In this document: positions 1 to 5,469 of the stretch, piece by piece
How positions within the stretch are numbered: position 1 is the first letter of the stretch
Layout: every line of letters starts with the position of its first letter
Assembly: GCA_001830645.1 (NCBI GenBank)
Contig: MIBM01000311.1
Location: forward strand, 1 to 5,469
From: Spirochaetes bacterium RIFOXYC1_FULL_54_7
GTDB lineage: Bacteria; Spirochaetota; Spirochaetia; Treponematales; UBA12059
DNA: 5,469 nucleotides
Reading direction: 5' to 3'
Translations under genes and position numbers: made by a program
Notes under the pieces: generated by a model
Database searches by the model: none
What the model was told of the DNA's origin: nothing
What the model saw: only the letters and a program-made list of their open reading frames with translations

Positions 1-2931
1 TGGGTCGATGCGGCCGAAGCCTGGCCGGATGAAATACCTGATCTCGACGATCCAGCTGCCCTGAGCACTGCCGCCTTTCGGTACAGAGGCCTCGCGGCCA
101 TGCAGAAACCCCGGGGCACCACCCCGGCGGCAGACTACTTCAACCCAGCCTGCGACGGAATGAAGCAGCAGGCCACCGCCGTGCTCCATGCCTGCCAGGC
201 CCTGGCCGATCCCGACCGTGGGGCTGCTTTGGCCTTTGCCAGGGACTTCATACTGGCTGCCAGGGAGAAGCGGGCCGCATCGGGCATACTGCAGTTCCAG
301 GATGTGGCGGCCATGGCCAGGGAGGCCCTCCTGCGCGACGGATCCTTGCGGACCTGGTACAAGGCGCGCTTCGATGCTGTGATGGTTGACGAGTTCCAGG
401 ACGACAACGAACTGCAGAAGGACATACTCTACCTGCTGGCAGAGAAGCGCAGCCGGATTCCTGCCGGCGATGGCTCTGTACCAGGCCCGGAAGACCTTGA
501 GTCCGGGGTCCTGTTCTTCGTGGGCGACGAAAAGCAAAGCATCTATCTTTTCCGCAATGCCGATGTGAAGGTGTTCAGAGGCCTTGCAGACGAACTCTCT
601 GCAGCTACTGCCGGACCAACGGGTACGGACAAACCGGCCTGCCTCAATCTGTCCACCAACTGGCGCTCGGAGCCGGATCTGATAGAGTTCTTCAACCAGA
701 CCTTCTCCCGCATCATGCCGGCTCCGGATGACCAGGGAGCCAGGGACTATGAGGCACGCTTCGCCGGGCTTCTTGCCGGCCCTGCCACGCCGGGGGTACA
801 GGCCTGCGTCACCTGGATGGAAGCCCCGGGAGTGCAGGAAGAATCAGGCACAGGGGACGAAGCCAGTCTGGGAGCCCTGGAGGCACAGGCCTGGCGGGTG
901 GCAGAGCTTATCCGCGAACTGGTGGACGGCAAGGTTCCCGTCACGGCCAAGGGAGCCTCCGGCAAGGAAGCCCGGTCCTGCCGGTTCGAAGACATTGCCA
1001 TCCTGTTCAGGGCTTCGGCAGCCCAGAATACCTATGAACGTTACCTGCGCATCTTCGGCATACCCTACACTGCCACGGCCACCGCCGGCCTATACGTGGA
1101 ATCAATTCTGGGAGACCTGTATGCCATCCTGCGCCTGGCCGCCTTCCCGGACGACAGGCTGGCTCTGGCGTCGGTACTTCGTGGACCCTTTGCCCGGCTT
1201 TCAGACGATGCCTGCTTTGTCATCCTTGAACGATCCAGAGACCAGGGCTGCAGTCTTGAAGCCCCAGGGCTCCTGGCAGGATTGCAGGAAGCCGACACTA
1301 CAAGGGCTACAATGCTGCTGAAGACCTGGGCCTGGCTACGGCACATGGCCGACCGCCTGAGCCTTGCCGAACTGGTAACTACCCTATGGTACGAATGCGG
1401 CCTGCGCTGGAATGTGCTGCGCAATCCAGACAATACAGCCTACCTGGAGCATTTCGACTTTGTCTGGTCCCTGGCAGCCGATGCAGATGCCCGGGGGCTC
1501 AGGTTATGTGATTTCATAGCCACCCTCGAACCTTTGATGGGTGAGGTAAAGAAGGTAGAAGACGTTTCGGTGGTGCGTGAAAGCGCCCGTGGCGTTTCGA
1601 TCATGACCGTACACGCCAGCAAGGGCCTGGAATTCCCGGTGGTCATACTGCCGGGAGCCGAGAATGCCGGCAGGGGCGACAGGCAGGAAGCCATAGCCAT
1701 GAACGAACGCCTGGGTCCTTCCATCCGCCTCATGGATGAACAGGGCCAGAACGTGGATCCAGTGTACCAGATGGAAAAAACCATGGACGCCATGGAGCGG
1801 ACGGTGGGCGACACGGTGATGGACGAGGATCTCGCCGAGACGGCAAGGCTGTTCTATGTAGCCTGCACGCGCACGGTTTCCCGCCTCTACCTTTGTGCCA
1901 AGGCACCGTACTACGAAGACAAAAAAGGCAAAAGCTTCCGGGGCCTCTTCCTGCGTGCCTGGCCCGAAGTGGAGGCAGCAGTCGCAGCTACATCGTCGGC
2001 CGGGCCGGGGGCTGGGCCAGGAGCTGAGCCGGGGGCCGGGCCGGGGGACAGACTGCCGGACTGGCTGTCCATAGAGCCAGTTCCCGGCAGGACAGTGGCC
2101 GACTATGCCAGGCTGATAGGCTCCGGGTCGATCAAGCCCGATGGAGCCGTGGCCGCAGCTTCCTTCCTGTCCAAGGCGGCAGCGCCTGCCTTGCCCACCA
2201 GACGTGCCAGATGGGCGGTGACCGCAGCAGCTGAGGCACTCTTGGATGCCATGGCGGAGACTGGCCCTATCCTCAACCCGGGTTCCATGGAGCCGGCAAT
2301 TGACCATCGGGATGCGGCAATGGACCAGGCCTCCGATGAAGGCTTCGGAGAAGACAGCTTCGGCACCCTCTGCCACGAAATCACCGAACGCTTGCTCCTG
2401 TATCCCGGGCTGGATCCTGAACCTTCCTCCGGGTCGATGCGCAAACTCAGCCGCCTGTCCGCCGGTACCCGTGCGGCCATCCTGGCAGAAGCCCTCAGCC
2501 TGGCGCGGGCCTTCACCTGCTCACCCAGAGGCCTGGCCGCCGCCGCCGCCAGGGACGCCCTCACGGCCGGCCAGGCCGATGCCGTATTCAAGATGGAATA
2601 CGGCTTTACCTGGCAGGGCCAGTCCAGTGGCCGGCCGGTCTTCCTCAGCGGCAGCATGGACCTCGTCTATGGTGACGTCCATGCCGTTTGCGTGGTAGAT
2701 TTCAAGACAGACCGTGTCATCCGGCCAGAGCGTCATGCCTTTCAGCTGGGCGTCTACCGGGAATCAGCCCAGTCCATCTTTGGCGTCCCGGTAAAAGCCA
2801 TACTGTATTACCTGCGCAGCGGCGAGGAACGGGAAATCAACCTGGTTCCAGATGCATCCGCTCTTGATACCAAGAGGCTGCATCCTGATGCACCTGGTTT
2901 TTTTTCTGCTGAACTAGTCTCGTATGTTTAA
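1..2931 (+). CDS. AddA/RecB-like UvrD-family helicase with C-terminal nuclease (5' end outside window)
   Basis: This is the C-terminal 976 residues of an ATP-dependent helicase-nuclease of the kind that processes double-strand breaks for recombination. The frame is open from base 1, so the Met codon at 100 is internal and the Walker A motif lies upstream. Residues are numbered from that Met. Superfamily 1 motifs appear in order: DEFQD (97-101, Walker B), GDEKQSIY (142-149), TNWRS (186-190), TVHASKGLEF (503-512) and ARLFYVACTR (582-591). A PD-(D/E)XK nuclease follows, with FGTLCHE (His759), GSMDL (Asp854), VDFKTD (Asp867, Lys869) and QLGVY (882-886). The 13-residue spacing from Asp854 to Asp867 equals that of the E. 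coli RecB catalytic aspartates. A Gly-Pro-Ala low-complexity stretch (nt 1999-2049) lies between helicase and nuclease. GDEKQSIYLFR and the nuclease position resemble AddA, but no AddB or RecC partner is in view, so AddA versus another RecB-like helicase-nuclease is unresolved. The stop is TAA at 2929-2931. Confidence 0.93.
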   Translation, partial: WVDAAEAWPDEIPDLDDPAALSTAAFRYRGLAAMQKPRGTTPAADYFNPACDGMKQQATAVLHACQALADPDRGAALAFARDFILAAREKRAASGILQFQDVAAMAREALLRDGSLRTWYKARFDAVMVDEFQDDNELQKDILYLLAEKRSRIPAGDGSVPGPEDLESGVLFFVGDEKQSIYLFRNADVKVFRGLADELSAATAGPTGTDKPACLNLSTNWRSEPDLIEFFNQTFSRIMPAPDDQGARDYEARFAGLLAGPATPGVQACVTWMEAPGVQEESGTGDEASLGALEAQAWRVAELIRELVDGKVPVTAKGASGKEARSCRFEDIAILFRASAAQNTYERYLRIFGIPYTATATAGLYVESILGDLYAILRLAAFPDDRLALASVLRGPFARLSDDACFVILERSRDQGCSLEAPGLLAGLQEADTTRATMLLKTWAWLRHMADRLSLAELVTTLWYECGLRWNVLRNPDNTAYLEHFDFVWSLAADADARGLRLCDFIATLEPLMGEVKKVEDVSVVRESARGVSIMTVHASKGLEFPVVILPGAENAGRGDRQEAIAMNERLGPSIRLMDEQGQNVDPVYQMEKTMDAMERTVGDTVMDEDLAETARLFYVACTRTVSRLYLCAKAPYYEDKKGKSFRGLFLRAWPEVEAAVAATSSAGPGAGPGAEPGAGPGDRLPDWLSIEPVPGRTVADYARLIGSGSIKPDGAVAAASFLSKAAAPALPTRRARWAVTAAAEALLDAMAETGPILNPGSMEPAIDHRDAAMDQASDEGFGEDSFGTLCHEITERLLLYPGLDPEPSSGSMRKLSRLSAGTRAAILAEALSLARAFTCSPRGLAAAAARDALTAGQADAVFKMEYGFTWQGQSSGRPVFLSGSMDLVYGDVHAVCVVDFKTDRVIRPERHAFQLGVYRESAQSIFGVPVKAILYYLRSGEEREINLVPDASALDTKRLHPDAPGFFSAELVSYV
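1999..2049 (+). repeat. GC-rich low-complexity Gly-Pro-Ala linker inside the helicase-nuclease gene
   Basis: About 17 codons made almost entirely of GGG, CCG, GCC and GCT encode repeated Gly-Pro-Gly-Ala units with one Glu interruption. It lies after the last helicase motif and before the nuclease, where a flexible tether would be expected. The repeat-like DNA suggests expansion by slippage, which is inference. Confidence 0.7.
2851..2905 (+). terminator. Possible intrinsic terminator or attenuator overlapping the 3' end of the helicase gene
   Basis: A composite hairpin can be drawn: GATGCA (2851-2856) pairs with TGCATC (2879-2884), and inside it CTCTTG (2861-2866) pairs with CAAGAG (2871-2876) around a 4-base loop. 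A second, competing hairpin, GCAT/ATGC with loop CCTG (2880-2891), sits just before a run of eight T (2898-2905). The placement is terminator-like, but it lies inside the coding region, 24 bases before the stop codon, and the stem nearest the T run is short. It could equally be coding sequence that happens to fold. Confidence 0.3.
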
Positions 2932-2941
2932 TAAAAACATG

Positions 2942-2947
2942 TATACT
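2942..2947 (+). promoter_or_regulatory. Possible -10 box for the response regulator gene
   Basis: TATACT differs from the TATAAT consensus at one base and lies 48 bases upstream of the ATG at 2995, inside the short gap after the helicase gene. No convincing -35 hexamer is found 16-18 bases upstream. If real, it would let the regulator be transcribed separately from the helicase. Confidence 0.25.
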
Positions 2948-2981
2948 TGGTTAACGTTGCAGCTTTGTGATTTAACTTGTC

Positions 2982-2987
2982 GGGGAG
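2982..2987 (+). promoter_or_regulatory. Shine-Dalgarno site fixing the response regulator start
   Basis: GGGGAG stands 7 bases before the ATG at 2995. It favours that ATG over the in-frame TTG at 2977, which lies upstream of this site and would add only six residues. Confidence 0.75.
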
Positions 2988-2994
2988 TCAAGGG

Positions 2995-5049
2995 ATGAAC
3001 AATGAACGGATACTGATCGTAGAAGACGAAAAGATTATTGCCATAGATCTGCAACGACGTCTGGAGCGTTTCGGTTATTCCGTGGTCGGCATGGCAGGCG
3101 AAGGCGAGGCAGCTGTCTCCCTGGCCCTTGAACTTCAGCCTGACATCATACTCATGGACATCATGCTGGCCGGCAAGATGGATGGCATAGAGGCCGCCAT
3201 GGCCATCAAGGCCGCCAAGGACATACCCTTCATCTTCCTGACCGCTTACACCGATGAAAAAACTCTCGAAAGAGCCAAGGAAGTAGAGCCATACGGCTAC
3301 ATCCTCAAGCCCTTCAAAGAACGCGAGTTGTATACCACCATCGATATAGCCCTGTACAAGCACGACATAGAACGCAAGCTGACCCGCCAGGAACGCTTAT
3401 TCTCCGCCATCCTGCATTCAATAAATGATGGAATCATAGCCACCGACATGGACCTCAATGTCCAGTTCATGAACCCCGTGGCTGAGGATATCTCGGGCTT
3501 CAAGGAAGCCGCCGCGCGGGCCAGGAACCTGTCGCAGTTCATGGCCCTCAACGACACCAAAAACAACAAGGATCTCCTGGCCAACATCACCCAGGTTGGA
3601 GACAGGCCGGTATTCTTCAACGACGTGTCCATCAAGAATGCCCTTGGCCAGAGCCTGGTAGTGGATGGTTCCATTACCAGGATACACGAGCGGGCCAATG
3701 CCACCGACGGCTTTGTCATTACCCTACGTGACATAACCGAACTCAAGCGCCTGTCGGACACCCTCAACTACCAGGCCAGCCATGACAGGCTTACCGGCCT
3801 GTCCAACCGCGAGGAGTTCAGCTACAAGCTGGGCGAGGTCATCAAGAACGTACGACTGACCGGCGGTTCCCATGCCCTGCTGGTGATGGATATCGACCGT
3901 TTCAAGGCCATCAACGATACCTGCGGCAATCTGGCCGGAGACGAGTTGCTGCGCCAGGTGGCCAGCCATATCCAGACCAACATACAGCGACACGATATTT
4001 CAGCCAGGATAGGCGGCGACGAGTTTGCCATCATCCTGATGAACTGCGATGCCGACGACACCGTCAATGTGGCCGGCCGCCTGCAGAGCGCCGTCCAGCG
4101 GCAACGCTTTACCTGGCAGGACACCACCTTCCCGGTAACCCTCAGCGTAGGCATAGTACCCATAGACCGGGAAGCCGGGGATATCCACGCCGTGCTGGCA
4201 GCCTCCGACGACGCCTGCCACATCTCCAAGGAAGAGGGCGGCAACAAGACCACGGTATTCCACGCCCAGGACAGCAAGTTCCGCCGCCGCCGGGGCGACA
4301 TGGAGTGGATAGGCAAGATCAACCGGGCGGTGGAAGAAAACCGCTTCCTGCTGTACTACCAGACCATCGAACCCCTTGATGTCCACGGCAAACTCAGGCC
4401 AAAGCTGGAACTGCTCCTGCGCCTGGTCAACGAGGATGGTAGCATAGCCAGGCCAAACGATTTCATACCCGCCGCGGAACGCTACAACCTCATGCCTCAG
4501 ATAGACCGCTGGGTAGTGGAGAATTCCATGCGGGCCTTCAGGCTTCTGCAGGACCAGAAATCGCCCCTGGCAGAGAGCATGTTCTCCCTCAACCTGTCGG
4601 GGCCATCCCTGCTTGACGACTCCCTGGTGGATACCATCCTGCATTTCCTGCGCAAGTATGCCCTGGCTGCCGAAGATTTCTGCCTTGAGATAACGGAGAC
4701 CAGTGCCATCCAGAACCTGTCGTACGCAACCCGGTTCATGAACCGGCTCAAGGCAGAAGGCTTCACCTTTGCCCTGGATGATTTCGGTGCCGGCTTCTCT
4801 TCTTTCGGGTATCTGCGCACCCTGCCGGTTGACTACATCAAGATAGACGGATCCTTCGTGCAGAACATCGACGAAAGCCTGGTCAGCTATACCATGGTTG
4901 ACTCCATCAATTCGATAGGACATGTGATGGGCCTGAAGACGATAGCGGAGTTCGTCAAGAGCGAGCCGGTACGGAACAAGCTCATTGAGCTTGGCGTTGA
5001 CTACGGGCAAGGGTATTTCTTCAACGAGCCAAAGCCGTTGTTCGGCTGA
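2995..5049 (+). CDS. Response regulator with PAS, GGDEF and EAL domains (cyclic-di-GMP turnover)
   Basis: A 684-residue cytoplasmic signalling protein with no membrane segment or signal peptide. A REC receiver occupies about 4-122, with acidic pocket Glu10/Asp11, phosphoacceptor Asp55, Thr83 and Lys105. A helical linker leads to a PAS domain (about 135-250), then GGDEF (about 255-425) and EAL (about 437-680). The cyclase site looks complete: Asp299, Asn307, Asp316 and an exact GGDEF at 340-344. The product-inhibition motif RxxD is degenerate, with Gln331 in place of Arg and Asp334 kept. The phosphodiesterase signature reads ELL instead of EAL, but every catalytic position can be assigned: Glu472, Asn533, Glu565, Asp595, Asp596, Lys616, Glu652 and Gln672, plus loop-6 Glu568. 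From Asn533 on, their spacing equals that of RocR. The protein may therefore both make and degrade cyclic-di-GMP, with phosphorylation and PAS ligand setting the balance; which activity dominates cannot be read here. No histidine kinase is adjacent. The start is ATG 2995, chosen for its Shine-Dalgarno. Confidence 0.95.
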   Translation: MNNERILIVEDEKIIAIDLQRRLERFGYSVVGMAGEGEAAVSLALELQPDIILMDIMLAGKMDGIEAAMAIKAAKDIPFIFLTAYTDEKTLERAKEVEPYGYILKPFKERELYTTIDIALYKHDIERKLTRQERLFSAILHSINDGIIATDMDLNVQFMNPVAEDISGFKEAAARARNLSQFMALNDTKNNKDLLANITQVGDRPVFFNDVSIKNALGQSLVVDGSITRIHERANATDGFVITLRDITELKRLSDTLNYQASHDRLTGLSNREEFSYKLGEVIKNVRLTGGSHALLVMDIDRFKAINDTCGNLAGDELLRQVASHIQTNIQRHDISARIGGDEFAIILMNCDADDTVNVAGRLQSAVQRQRFTWQDTTFPVTLSVGIVPIDREAGDIHAVLAASDDACHISKEEGGNKTTVFHAQDSKFRRRRGDMEWIGKINRAVEENRFLLYYQTIEPLDVHGKLRPKLELLLRLVNEDGSIARPNDFIPAAERYNLMPQIDRWVVENSMRAFRLLQDQKSPLAESMFSLNLSGPSLLDDSLVDTILHFLRKYALAAEDFCLEITETSAIQNLSYATRFMNRLKAEGFTFALDDFGAGFSSFGYLRTLPVDYIKIDGSFVQNIDESLVSYTMVDSINSIGHVMGLKTIAEFVKSEPVRNKLIELGVDYGQGYFFNEPKPLFG

Positions 5050-5058
5050 ACCTTTTTC

Positions 5059-5096
5059 GATTAGCCCGTGTTCTGCTAATCCTTCTCCGGCTAATC
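5059..5096 (+). repeat. Inverted repeat with two alternative 3' arms after the response regulator gene
   Basis: GATTAGC (5059-5065) is complementary to two identical downstream copies of GCTAATC, at 5075-5081 and 5090-5096, 15 bases apart. The first pairing leaves a 9-base loop; the second extends to 8 bp (GATTAGCC/GGCTAATC). It begins 10 bases past the stop codon, where a terminator is expected, but no T run follows directly. It may be a weak transcript end or a remnant of a repeat. Confidence 0.4.
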
Positions 5097-5109
5097 ATTG
5101 TTCTGTGGA

Positions 5110-5122
5110 CGCGCTTCGCGCG
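5110..5122 (+). terminator. Small GC hairpin, possible weak terminator at the composition boundary
   Basis: CGCGC-TTC-GCGCG forms a perfect 5-bp stem with a 3-base loop, followed by the T-rich but broken tail CTTTAGTATTTC. It sits 60 bases after the regulator stop and marks the last GC-rich DNA before the AT-rich region. The stem is short and the tail imperfect, so termination is only a possibility. Confidence 0.35.
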
Positions 5123-5159
5123 CTTTAGTATTTCTAATTGCATCAATATATTTTTTTAT

Positions 5160-5164
5160 AGGAG
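5160..5164 (+). promoter_or_regulatory. Shine-Dalgarno site deciding the GTG start of the methyltransferase fragment
   Basis: AGGAG lies 5 bases before the GTG at 5170. The overlapping ATG at 5168 is in another frame that stops after about two dozen codons, and the TTG at 5098 lacks a good site, so GTG 5170 is the most likely start. Confidence 0.6.
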
Positions 5165-5169
5165 CTTAT

Positions 5170-5445
5170 GTGGATAATAAAAACCAGTATATTACACGTG
5201 CTAATTCTTTATATAAAGTGCTCTATTATGCCAATGCACTAGGAATTGAAAAATCGATTCTTGATTGTGGTGCTGGAGGTAGAAATCCTCCTCTGTATCT
5301 TTTTTATATTTATGGATTTAAATGTTCTGGAATTGATATTGCTGAAGATTCAATATGTAAAGCACATGATTTTGAAAAGTGCCTATTCCTACCAAATCTG
5401 CCACCGATTCCTATGCAAACCTGCCACCTGACGGGACGATGTTAA
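5170..5445 (+). pseudogene. N-terminal fragment of a class I SAM-dependent methyltransferase, interrupted
   Basis: The GTG start gives a protein beginning VDNKNQYITRANSLYKVL. SAM-binding motif I follows as ILDCGAGG (residues 30-37), then GIDIAE (54-59), whose Asp56 is where such enzymes usually contact the ribose of SAM. Methyltransferase-like sequence ends near Lys70 (nt 5377-5379). The next 21 codons, rich in Pro and Cys, run through repeat-bearing DNA to a TAA at 5443-5445 and do not look native. Family members are commonly 200-250 residues, so the later motifs and substrate region are missing and the product should be inactive. Its GC content (about 32% over 5161-5340) is far below that of the two preceding genes, suggesting separate ancestry. 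The substrate cannot be inferred. The remainder of the gene may lie beyond the insertion, outside the window. Confidence 0.7.
5385..5428 (+). repeat. Two imperfect ~22-base tandem direct repeats at the element end
   Basis: Copy one spans 5385-5405 and copy two 5407-5428. Both start ATTCCTA and end CTGCCACC (5398-5405 and 5421-5428), with small differences between. Their length and near head-to-tail arrangement suit transposase-binding repeats. Confidence 0.7.
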
Positions 5446-5456
5446 CAGGGTAATGG

Positions 5457-5468
5457 GGTGGCAGTTTT
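5457..5468 (-). repeat. Inverted copy of the element-end repeat
   Basis: Read on the minus strand this is AAAACTGCCACC, matching AAATCTGCCACC (5394-5405) and AAACCTGCCACC (5417-5428) at 11 of 12 positions each. It runs to the window edge, so its full extent is unknown. Confidence 0.65.
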
Positions 5469-5469
5469 G

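Larger units (their letters stand above)
5380..5469. mobile_element. Probable end of an insertion sequence, IS21-like (continues past window)
   Basis: Methyltransferase coding breaks off at about 5379, and the following DNA begins TG and carries clustered copies of a CTGCCACC-ending repeat. Multiple short terminal repeats and TG...CA ends are known for the IS21 family. No transposase is visible because the window ends, so both the family and the exact boundary at 5380 are inferences. A small non-autonomous element bounded by the inverted copies is an alternative. Confidence 0.5.

Noticed and set aside
1504..2376. 290-residue minus-strand frame opposite the helicase
   Set aside because: Same situation: it shadows helicase motifs V and VI, and its composition looks like antisense translation.
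2977..2994. Upstream TTG start for the response regulator
   Set aside because: The GGGGAG ribosome site lies downstream of this TTG and 7 bases before ATG 2995; the six extra residues add nothing to the receiver fold.
4000..5010. 336-residue open frame on the minus strand opposite the GGDEF-EAL region
   Set aside because: It lies wholly inside a gene with unmistakable domains, shows no recognisable motif, and long antisense frames are common in GC-rich genes.
5124..5152. Promoter-like pair TTTAGT and TATATT with 17-base spacing before the methyltransferase
   Set aside because: The -35 matches consensus at only three positions, and transcription would start about on the ribosome site, leaving almost no leader.
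5098..5169. N-terminal extension of the methyltransferase frame from TTG 5098, with an apparent hydrophobic segment
   Set aside because: It runs through the hairpin and T-rich spacer, and a good ribosome site precedes GTG 5170. The hydrophobic stretch comes from AT-rich noncoding DNA.
5380..5469. Integron attC recombination site, suggested by GTTAACA near 5441 and nearby inverted repeats
   Set aside because: No paired RYYYAAC/GTTRRRY core sites in the right arrangement were found; the CTGCCACC repeats fit a transposon end better.

Overview
The window reads as a bacterial chromosome segment with two intact-looking genes on the + strand (about 60% GC in a hand-counted line), followed at the right edge by an AT-rich gene fragment broken by what looks like the end of an insertion sequence. 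Codon habits (frequent ATA for Ile in a GC-rich background) and the protein flavour bring a spirochaete (Treponema/Spirochaeta-like) to mind. That is an impression, not a demonstrated assignment.

Layout. Positions 1-2931 hold the C-terminal 976 residues of an AddA/RecB-type UvrD-family helicase with a fused PD-(D/E)XK nuclease. The N-terminus, including Walker A, lies upstream of the window. A 63-base gap with a good Shine-Dalgarno leads to a 684-residue response regulator at 2995-5049, with order REC-PAS-GGDEF-EAL. Both cyclic-di-GMP active sites appear complete, but the usual inhibitory RxxD site is degenerate. A 120-base spacer (5050-5169) holds inverted repeats and a small GC hairpin. Base composition then drops sharply to about 32% GC. 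At 5170 a class I SAM-dependent methyltransferase begins at GTG with its own Shine-Dalgarno, but recognisable protein stops after about 70 residues. The last ~90 bases carry imperfect ~22-base direct repeats ending in CTGCCACC plus an inverted copy, an arrangement like the multi-repeat ends of IS21-family elements.

How the genes relate. The helicase-nuclease (DNA break repair) and the cyclic-di-GMP regulator share a strand and could share a transcript, but nothing in the sequence ties their functions together. The regulator has no histidine kinase next to it. The methyltransferase piece looks like a later, compositionally foreign acquisition inactivated by transposition. I see no RNA gene, CRISPR array or clear new multi-gene system. 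The best leads are the insertion junction, the regulator's changed control residues and the stacked RNA hairpins at the two gene ends.
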